Shown piece by piece: positions 56,221 to 64,000 of a stretch of 64,000 nt of DNA (position 1 is the stretch's first letter; the number at the start of each line of letters is the position of its first letter). Below the pieces are notes generated by a model. That model was not told the origin of the DNA. It ran no database searches and saw only the letters and a program-made list of their open reading frames with translations. The translations under genes were made by a program, and so were the position numbers. Origin of the DNA: Symsagittifera roscoffensis. Lineage: Eukaryota > Xenacoelomorpha > Acoela > Convolutidae. Location: NCBI RefSeq assembly GCF_963678635.1, contig NC_087066.1:25189736-25253735 (forward strand). Reading direction: 5' to 3'.

Positions 56221-57574
56221 AGTTTATTTTTTTTTCTGGAAAGTATTTCATCTGACCTTCCTATTGTTGTTGTTTTAGGTTGATTTATAATAATTTTGAT
56301 TGAAAGATCGAGTGTTTTGTGTTGTTTGGGTATTTGAGCACGTTAATGATAAATTTGCCGGTGAGCGGAGGGTAGAGCGGCAAGCTGTCAGACGTATTCC
56401 AGACTCAACAGAGGGCATCAGGCACAACATTCACAACGACTTTTGGGTATCGTTCACACAATTTTAGTGTCGTTCGGGTATTATTTCATTAAAACTTAAG
56501 TGGTGGGGGGCACAATTGGCTCGGTCCGATTGCACCCTCCATCGATTGCGAATTTCCGAGTTAAGGGTCTTAATTCGGATATTTTGGTGCGAAAGAGGGT
56601 TTAGTAATTTTAATTAACGATTACTAATAGGTTATTATCCTCATTGTTTATTAATTATCTCCCATTTAGACAAGATAAACACCCCAATTTTGTCGGAAAA
56701 TATTGATTTTCGACCAAAGTGTTAACCCCAGAAAATTTGAAAGTTCGAGTTTTTCCGAGCAGCAAAAAGCTTCTGCAAAGTGATTTACTACTTAGTTCAA
56801 TCCTCCAACTAAAGAAATCATGGGGAAAAAGACTAAGTAGAAGATGGCGAAAATAAAAATTTTTCGATCAAAATTTTTTGTAATTTTCCGAATTTCGTCA
56901 ATATGTTTTGAGAATCGAGTTATTGAGTTTTTAGAGTTAGAGCGATAATTTTTTTTGCGTTAGGAGCGTGCTAACATTATGTGCTCTGTTACTAGGGCGA
57001 TTTTTGAATAAGCCTCCGAATAGCTCCGTGGATAGAGCTAGAGACTCAAAGATTGGAAAAGAAAGGACTCGGAGGGCCAAACTTAAAATTTTTTGGCCAA
57101 ATTTTTGTTTCCAAATCAATGTTGGTCCCTTTTTTGAATTTTTCCAGTGCCGTACAGGGCTACTATGCTCGTTTCAAGTGTTTTTAGGCACTTTCACTAA
57201 GAATTGCGGAAAAAGTATCTGAGAACCTACATAGGTGGTGAAAAAAGGCCAACTTAACGAACGGGTTTTTGGTGATTTCTCAGACACAAGCCAACCGACC
57301 AGAATAGTTTTGTTACCATAAGTCGACGTTTTTGATCATCTTTCTAGATCATAACTGTTTTTGGGTTGATAACTTTAGGAAAGAAATTTTTTTTAAAATT
57401 TGTTAGTTCGGAGGGTCCAAATTTTAGGGAACACTCCGAGCGGCAGAAATTTTTAAAAAATCACTTTTTATCCTACTGGGAAGGTTGACCGAGTCGGCCA
57501 ACCCAGTTTTAAATAAGTTAGACTGCTTTCGGAGGCTTTGGAGCGGCGAAATTCTCTGTTTTCGTGATTTTTGG

Positions 57575-57915
57575 GGAACCCTCCGAAGCAACCCTCCGGA
57601 GCCAGCTAAGACCCTTAGCAAACCTCCTGGCACAAATTTTTCACGCAAACCTCCGAGACAGTTAACATAATCCCTCATAAAGAATTTAGCTTGTTTTGAC
57701 TCTTTTTGAGAGTAGCTGGAGACCCCTTTAGGCGGAACTTGAAAAACTTAGAGTTTTGAGGGTACCCTCGGAAGCAACCCTCCGGAGTAACTTAAGCCAC
57801 TTATTGACCCTCCTTAGTGAATTTAGGGGGACCCTCCGAAGCAACTTAAGTGCTTAAACTACCCTCCGAGGTAACCCTCCGGAGCAATCTAAGTGTCTTA
57901 ACAACCCTCCGAACA
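57575..57915 (+). promoter_or_regulatory. Array of CCCTCCG motifs upstream of the Y promoters
   Basis: About eleven CCTCC(G) motifs lie in 340 bp. The recurrent forms are ACCCTCCGAAGCAA and ACCCTCCGGAG followed by AACTTAAG; CTCCGGAG is palindromic. Isolated copies also occur at 53350, 54164 and 54231. The position just before a TATA-type promoter suggests iterated binding sites, which is inference. Confidence 0.6.
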
Positions 57916-57972
57916 AATAAAAGAAGACATCGGTGAGTGTATTAGACAAAACACACTCACTTGAGAAGACAA
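57914..57972 (+). promoter_or_regulatory. Y promoter 1 with start-site hairpin
   Basis: AAATAAAAGAAGA is followed by GTGAGTGT (57933-57940), a 12 bp loop and ACACTCAC (57953-57960), then TTGAGAAGAC. It is duplicated at 58101. Confidence 0.55.
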
Positions 57973-58100
57973 AGTTGTTCCCTACTCTCGTGCACTTGGA
58001 GCTTTCCGGTTGTGGGAGAGCTTTTGCTTAGACTCTAGATATTTTCTATCAAGAGGTTGCCTTGAGCTGCGCAGTAGGACAGCTCGAGCAACCACAGGAC

Positions 58101-58157
58101 ATATAAAAGAAGAACTCGGTGAGTGTATTAGATAAGACACACTCACTTGAGAAGACA
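58101..58157 (+). promoter_or_regulatory. Y promoter 2 with start-site hairpin
   Basis: ATATAAAAGAAGA with the same GTGAGTGT/ACACTCAC stem and TTGAGAAGACA, about 187 bp after promoter 1. This copy has the better TATA box. Confidence 0.6.
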
Positions 58158-58744
58158 GTGTCCTGGGCTTCGTTTTTTTGGAGTGTTCCAATCGAGGGAA
58201 GTCTTTTTCTTTAATATTAAGTTTTGATTATCTGTTACTGAAACCATCACTGCTCTTTTTTGAAAAATTGTTTGATTTTAAGCAATGCAGTGATTTGATA
58301 CGTATGTAGCGGTAAAGTGATACTGAACAAAAGATCGCTGTCATCTAAAGGGTTTTCTTATCTGGTTATCAATTGTGTGTTAATTATAATATCTTGTAAA
58401 ATTTTGTGATACTGGTATACTAGGTGACATAGTGGAATTGGTAATAACTAAAAACTGTGTGTAACTTTAGCTGAGTCACTAAGAGCATCTCTAAGAGATT
58501 GAAGTGATATTTTTGATTTTGAAGATGAGTTCGTATTTTTTTTGGAACTTGTGCATTGCCGTCAAAAGATAATTTTTTTTATCACGAGACATGCAGCGTA
58601 AAGACTCGCTAGGAGAAGCAACTGAGATTCCCAGGCTGAGCACGGGAACGACACGGAGGTTTAAATCACGGCGTAGCCAGTCTTTCTTGGATTAGTAGCA
58701 TTGCGGACAGTGAAGCAGCAAGTGAAGATCATAGTGATCTTTCA
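58158..58744 (+). other. Y leader
   Basis: Transcribed leader if promoter 2 is used. No ORF of note; a short coding-like stretch (TSIADSEAASEDHSDLSVSG) runs into the next feature from about 58690. Confidence 0.35.
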
Positions 58745-59744
58745 GTGAGCGGAATGAAACTAAGAAGTGAGAAGAATCGAGATGGTGTTGATGAGCGGGA
58801 CACCGAGGTCGGAGCGGCTAAGGTGACGCCAACTGATCCCTTCGAGGAAGGGGAGCAGACACTAATCCGAGTCGACCACCACCATCACGAGGACCCGGAA
58901 GAGCCTGGCGAGGAGCTGGAGCGGGAAGAAACCGAGGAAACTCAAAAAACCTAGGAGCGTTCCGAGGTCGGAGTACGAGAGGAACTATTGTTTAAGGAAG
59001 CCTCAAGGCCCAAAAGCAATAGTCGGAGAAAAGAACAATCCTCTCTAGTGAAGTAGGGCAAGAATGCGATGATGTCGAGCATAAGTCCGAGGGAAGAGCA
59101 AACAAATTCAAAAGCAAAAAGAAGCTTCAAGACGATGCACGATGAGTGCATGATGTCACTCCGAAATTAAGGGTTGTCCTCTGGATATGACGTTCCGGGG
59201 CTGATGCATTCGGACATGGACTTCACACCTAGCCCGAGAAAGGAAAAGAGCAAGAAAGCGTTGTCTGACTCGCCAACTAGACCGATGTCAGACGGGATAA
59301 CTATGGGAGCGTCGTCGACATACGACAGGCTGATGATGTCAACGGGCACAAAGAAGGGTGGCGCATCGTCGAGTACCAGGCTACAGCCTCAATTGATGTC
59401 ATCGTCTCTGGGTCTTACCCCAGTGCTGGGAACGGCTAGCGACTTGAGTGACATGTTCGCCGGTGTAATGACAAGCCTTGAAGAACTGCGACACAATATG
59501 ACCTAGAGGATGGATTGAGTTGAAGAAAGGGCTCAAAAAGGCCATGATAAGTTTAGAGACGCGCTGACAGAAATGAAGTAACAAGCGAGAAGTGATCAGG
59601 CACAGCTGATTCGGGACACCGATCAGTGCCCGGCGGAAAGTTTGGTGCTGGCGACCAAGGAGTCACAAGAAAGAGACAATAAGATGACGAGAGAGATCGA
59701 GCGATTATTGAACTATCACGACAACACCCACGCTCATACGATGA
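58690..59744 (+). pseudogene. Y gag-like coiled-coil coding region, broken and truncated
   Basis: Frames in order: KLRSEKNRDGVDERDTE with an acidic run EEPGEELEREETEETQ (58745-58954), then ALSDSPTRPMSDGITMG, SSTRLQPQLMSSSLGLTPVL and DLSDMFAGVMTSLEELR (59174-59506), then ESQERDNKMTREIERLL (about 59665-59710). Stops separate them. The charged coiled coil at the end resembles that of X ORF2. The region is cut by the tandem junction at 59744, so whatever followed is not in this window. Confidence 0.45.
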
Positions 59745-60090
59745 CTGTCAGAATTTGTCTCTGTACTTCACAAATCATTCTCTAAAACTCAACACAAAGA
59801 AAACTGAGTTGATATTGTTTAGCAATAAACATCAAGGCAGTAACCATATTTCAAAGCTCAGTGTATTATCAGATGCTAACAAAATAGAAGAAAAGCCAGA
59901 AGTTAAATATTTAAGGGTAATTCTAGATCAATTTCTAACCTTTCAGGGAGAAGTTAACAAGATATTAAGAAAAATGGCTTGCGGGATCAAAACATTACAA
60001 TCGATGAAAACCGATTACTACTATTGAACTCTTTAGTCACAGGCCATCTGCACTACCCAGCAATACTATTAAACTGTGCCATTCCGCCGG
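59745..60090 (+). pseudogene. LINE RT C-terminal fragment (copy 2)
   Basis: 90 codons nearly identical to 53007-53276 (LSLYFTNHSLKLNTKKTEL, then KPEVKYLRVILDQFLTFQG), continuing to the same break with Y sequence. It starts at the tandem junction and so lacks all catalytic blocks. Confidence 0.85.
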
Positions 60091-60879
60091 ATTGACAACG
60101 TCGAACCCTCCGATGAGCAAGAAAAAGATTATTAACGGTGTTAATAACGAATTAATCAAGAAAATGAGGGTCGGAACATTCTAGAAGAAAATTTTCAAAA
60201 ACTTGAATGGCGGCGGAGTATTTCTGAGATATACATAAAGTGAAGAAAGTCAGAAAAAAACCGAATTGACTAGTGAGAAACGGTCGAGAAAAACGTAAGA
60301 AAAATAATAAGTTTCTTATCGTGACGATTACGCGCGATAAGACGTATAGCGGGAGCCGATAAGAAGAAAGGAGGTTTCAGTGGGAGAGCCGGAAGGATCA
60401 GTATCCTCCCGTGCCACGAAGTGGAAGAAGTAACCACGTTATTTCTCGAAGAGCACAGAATCGGAGGTACGGCGCCCAGAGACTGTCATATGTTGAAAGA
60501 CTATAATGAACTAACTTTTTAGCACCTCTGATGTCCTGAACTTTTGAATGAACTCCGATATTGTTTGTTATTTTAGAATATGAGTAGCTAGGAAGAGGAA
60601 AGGATCAATTCAACTCCAATGGATTTAGTATATAACAGTCACTAAAAACATAGTAAATTAGGATATTCGAGCCGTGTTTTTAATGGCAATCACGTAGTCT
60701 GGGGATCCGAAACCCAGCTATGTGGTTGTCTTCGCATGCAAACGAAAGCTGATCAAAAATCGTAAGACTGATGGCCTAAAAATGGTAACTTTTTTCTTTA
60801 GCCCTAAACAGACCAAAAAATCAACTGGCTAGGTCGAGACGGTGAAAAACGAGTAGAATTTTGGTAACTGACCCCGGCC

Positions 60880-60980
60880 AGTCGTCAAAAAGTGCTTTTT
60901 CTACGCTCCGTCACTGTGTAGTATTTGGGCGAATGTTACATAGATGTTTTTATGACGCTCCTGGGTGGGCCTGTTAAAGG
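60880..60980 (+). repeat. Segment present only in Y copy 2, shared with X
   Basis: The part GTTTTTATGACGCTCCTGGG matches GTTTTTATGGCGCTCCTGGG at 35828 and 41202 in X. Copy 1 of Y lacks it (joined CCGGCCA|TCAGACC), so copy 1 probably lost it. Confidence 0.6.
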
Positions 60981-61131
60981 CATCAGACCGTCATGATCAG
61001 CAAACGTTTCACGACGAACCCTCCGCTCCGGTCGTATGCCCGAGTTAGAGGCCTTAATGTCCTGTATTGTACTCGGGGGAAAGTACCGACCCTCCGCCTC
61101 GTACTATTTAGCTTTTTCACTTAGTTCCGAA

Positions 61132-61770
61132 TCAATAAACCATCCTGTTCATCTGCTGTAGAGGTAACACGCCTGCTTGAGACGGCAAAGATTTGTAGTT
61201 CGATTAGGATTGGTACATGTTGTTTTTTTCCACAAGAATTTTTTTGCACCGACTTTTTTGCTAGTCCAGCTTTCTTAAGTTCTCAGTACCATTTCTGAAG
61301 CCTCATTTGTGGAGCTAATGGAGTTGCAAGAAATTTTGCTCCGTCGATGAAAATGTACAGGAGTGTAAAATGCATGCGATCATAATATTCGCGATTAGCA
61401 AGCGTTATCAACTCGTTATGTAGACTTTTTCTTTCAAAACATTAAATTTTTTCTTCCGTTCATGTTATGAAAAAAAAGTCTACATTACGAGTTGATAACG
61501 CTTGCTAATCGCGAATATTATGATCGCATGCATTTTACACTCCTGTACATTTTCATCGACGGAGCAAAATTTCTTGCAACTCCATTAGCTCCACAAATGA
61601 GGCTTTAGAAATGGTACTGAGAACTTAAGAAAGCTGGACTAGTAAAAAAGTTGGTGCAAAAAACTTCTTGTAGAAAAAACAACATGTACCAATCCTAATC
61701 GAACTACAAATCTTTGCCGTCTCAAGCAGGCGTCTTACCTCTACAGCAGATGAACTGGATGGTTTATTGA
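61132..61770 (+). repeat. Large palindrome in Y copy 2
   Basis: Arms 61132-61426 and 61477-61770 around a 50 bp spacer (61427-61476). The outer arm ends keep the same left/right differences as copy 1 (GGTAACACGCC on the left, GGTAAGACGCC on the right when both are read inward), but the spacer is reverse-complemented. Confidence 0.9.
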
Positions 61771-62920
61771 TTTGATTATGATGCAACTCGAAACACTTGT
61801 AACATTATCACGAGCAAAATCTCGTGAATTAGGTTTTTAAAGGAAAACTATTCTAGTACTCTGTTGCAAAATTTTCCTTAGAGCAAATTTTAGCTAATTT
61901 GTCTAATTTAGGGTCTGAGTATTTTAACTGATTTGTCTGAAGCTGAAATTGTTTCAGTTGAGCCTGAAATTCAATGCTTGCCATTTCAATCTATTCGTAA
62001 CCTACTACGTCCTATCTCAAACCACATTTCATAGATGGAATCGTAGCGTCATTTTAGCTAAAACTTCGATAATTATCTGAGCCTTTTATGAACTCGAATA
62101 AAAATTTGTTCGTGTATTGAAGTGAATACAAAAACCGAATCGCTATATCAATTTCTTCCACGCAAGTGAGAACATTATGAGCCTAAATACATGAGGTCAG
62201 GTGTCTCAAATTGGTCAGAAAAAAGTGACCAAGTTTTTTTGGTGATTCTTTTTGAAACAATTTTTCAGCCTAATTAAAGTGAACACTTTTAAAACAGTTT
62301 TCGATATGAATGAATAAAAAAACAACTCATTGGCGAAACAAAAGAAACGCTAACAAGTGTGGTCAGAGCAAGAAGTCGGTCAATGGCACAGATTCAAGTG
62401 GTTGGGTGTCACTCTTGTTCCATAAGTATGGTTTAATCTTGTATGTTGCGCCTTTCAATCTGATGATGTTCAATGGCTGGGATCTCGTCCAATCTTCCTC
62501 TGGGTCTACACCATGAAGAAGAGATCTTCAATCATCCAAAAATTGAAAAAATTGGAATAATTGTTAGATTTTTTCACTGATAAAGTTTCTTGTTCCATCG
62601 TAGACGTGCCTAAATTACTCAGGAGAACACTTCCTTAGGTACTTGAAGAAAAAGTAAAAAAGGACGTTACTCAATCATTCCCCTCTTTTCAAAACAAAAC
62701 AAATGATCTTCCAACAATCAAAAAACATCTAATGCAGTATCTGAATTACAATTCATTATCAATGTTGAAAAGGAAATGGAGAATACCATTTCGAACAACT
62801 GGAAAGCGATAACAAAAATGCTGAAAATATTAATGCACATATGGGTTTGAAACCAAAAATTCCAGGGGCCGGAGGGTTGGGCGGTAAGTCTAGAGCCCGC
62901 TTATCCCAAGGCCCTGAGAC

Positions 62921-63160
62921 CAAAAAAAATTAAAGAGAAAGCGTAAAACCGAACAAAATAGTGTATAACTAAGAAAAAACCAAAAACAAATTTACATAAA
63001 AACAAAAAAGTACAAAAACAGTAAAAACTCCAAAAAAGACCAAAAAAAATTAAAGAGAAAGCGTAAAACCGAACAAAATAGTGTATAACTAAGAAAAAAC
63101 CAAAAACAAATTTACATAAAAACAAAAAAGTACAAAAACAGTAAAAACTCCAAAAAAGAC
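62921..63160 (+). repeat. 120 bp tandem duplication in the A-rich Y tract
   Basis: The block from CAAAAAAAATTAAAGAG to CTCCAAAAAAGAC is present twice (62921-63040, 63041-63160), and once in copy 1 (from about 56069). Confidence 0.85.
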
Positions 63161-64000
63161 CAAAAAAACAGTAAAAAAAAGGGTAAAATGACAGTTTATT
63201 TTTTTTCTGGAAAGTATTTCATCTGATCATCCTATTGTTGTGTTTTCAGGTTGTTTTATTTCATTTCTGATTGAAAGATCGAGTGTTTTGTGTTGTTTGG
63301 GTATTTGAGCACGTTAATGATAAATTTGCCGGTGAGCGGAGGGTAGAGCGGCAAGCTGACAGACGTGTTCCAGACTCAACAGAGGGCATCAGGCACAACA
63401 TTCACAACGACTTTTGGGTATCGTTGACACAATTTTGTGTCGTTCGGGTATTATTTCATTAAAACTTAAGTGGTGGGGGCACAATTGGCTCGGTCCGATT
63501 GCACCCTCCATCGATTGCGAATTTCCAAGTTAAGGGTCTTAATTCGGATATTTTGGTGCAAAAGAGGTTTAGTAATATCAATTAAAGATTACTAATAGGT
63601 TATTATTCTCATTGTTTATTACTTATCTCCCATTTAGACCCGAGAAACACCCCAATTTTGTTGGAAAATACTTATTTTCGACCAAACTGTTAACCCCAGA
63701 AAATTTGAATGTTCGAGATTTTCCGAGCAGCAAAAAGCTTCTGCACAGTGAGTTACTACGTAGTTCAATCCCCCAACTAAAGAAACCGCGCGGAAAAAGA
63801 CTCAGTAGAAGTTGGTGAAAATAAAAATTTTTCGATCAAAATTTTTGTAATTTTCCGAATTTCGTCAATATGTTTTGAGAATCGAGTTTTTGAGTTTTTA
63901 GAGTTAGAGCGATAAATTTTTTTTGCGTTAGGAGCGTGCTAACTTTATGTGCTCGGTTACTAGGGCGATTTTTGAGTAACCCTCCGAATAGCTCCGTGGA

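Larger units (their letters stand above)
52993..59744 (+). mobile_element. Y element, tandem copy 1 (6752 bp unit)
   Basis: It contains the 3' part of the LINE fragment, 4 kb of non-coding Y sequence with a large palindrome, an A-rich tract, a CCCTCCG-motif array, two promoters and a coiled-coil coding region. At 59744 the sequence jumps back to the LINE (CTGTCAGAATTTG), starting copy 2. So the LINE-Y fusion was already present when the tandem duplication occurred. Confidence 0.8.
59745..64000 (+). mobile_element. Y element, tandem copy 2 (incomplete at window end)
   Basis: Collinear with 52993 to about 57045. Differences include an extra 100 bp or so at 60880-60980, a 120 bp tandem duplication in the A-rich tract (62921-63160), and the inverted palindrome spacer. 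It runs off the window at the region matching 57040. Confidence 0.8.

Noticed and set aside
57013-57075. tRNA-like fold: CCTCCGA pairing with TCGGAGG and a TAGCTCCGTGGATAGAGC D-arm-like stretch
   Set aside because: The span is only about 60 bp, the anticodon stem does not pair and there is no T-loop. The CCTCCGA end is one of the many CCCTCCG motifs of element Y.
1-64000. CRISPR arrays, bacterial operons, ribosomal RNA genes
   Set aside because: The tandem repeats have no unique spacers of constant length, no rRNA signature was seen, and introns and LTR elements show eukaryotic DNA.

Overview
This is a window of AT-rich nuclear DNA from an animal. It is mostly old and nested transposable elements around one recognisable host gene. 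The signs of a eukaryote are a GTAAGT/AG intron, AATAAA poly(A) signals, metazoan-type BEL/Pao, GalEa-like copia and CR1/Jockey-like elements, and the absence of any bacterial gene order. Possible TCAGT initiators downstream of TATA boxes would suit an arthropod, but the species cannot be fixed from this window.

Layout: 1-515 holds two adjacent copies of a dispersed repeat (called R here). 552-3240 (-) is a decayed BEL/Pao retrotransposon. 4190-5945 is a satellite-like array of about 168 bp units. 6395-7324 is an R copy carrying a hAT-like MITE. 7913-9984 is a 968 bp tandem duplication that copied a foldback pogo/Tigger-like MITE. 10.0-14.9 kb holds scattered MITE and R copies. The host gene is a two-exon PPP1R3/Gbs-type glycogen-targeting subunit of protein phosphatase 1 (exon 1 at 15136-15510, exon 2 at 22614-23420). 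Its 7.1 kb intron contains a hAT MITE with a perfect 8 bp target duplication, and a GalEa-like copia element sits inside that MITE.

The right half is dominated by two related, unidentified high-copy elements, called X and Y here. X is present as two tandem 5.4 kb units (34.1-44.9 kb), a third partial unit, a long decayed coding region (45.5-51.0 kb, +) and an older inverted copy (30.3-32.6 kb, -). The X units carry a TATA promoter with a hairpin, 27-28 bp tandem repeats, and a gag-like ORF1 that runs through a textbook A_AAA_AAC slippery site into a coiled-coil ORF2 in the -1 frame. A stretch resembling the start of an SGNH hydrolase follows. Y occupies 53.3-64.0 kb as a tandem duplication of about 6.75 kb. 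Each Y copy contains a roughly 640 bp palindrome, and the 50 bp spacer of that palindrome lies in opposite orientations in the two copies. Y also has an array of CCCTCCG motifs leading into two duplicated TATA-plus-hairpin promoters and a broken coiled-coil ORF. CR1/Jockey-like LINE reverse transcriptase fragments lie at 28.1, 52.6 and 59.7 kb.

Apart from the PPP1R3-like gene, I see no host gene I can defend. Nearly all other open frames are short, broken or shadows.
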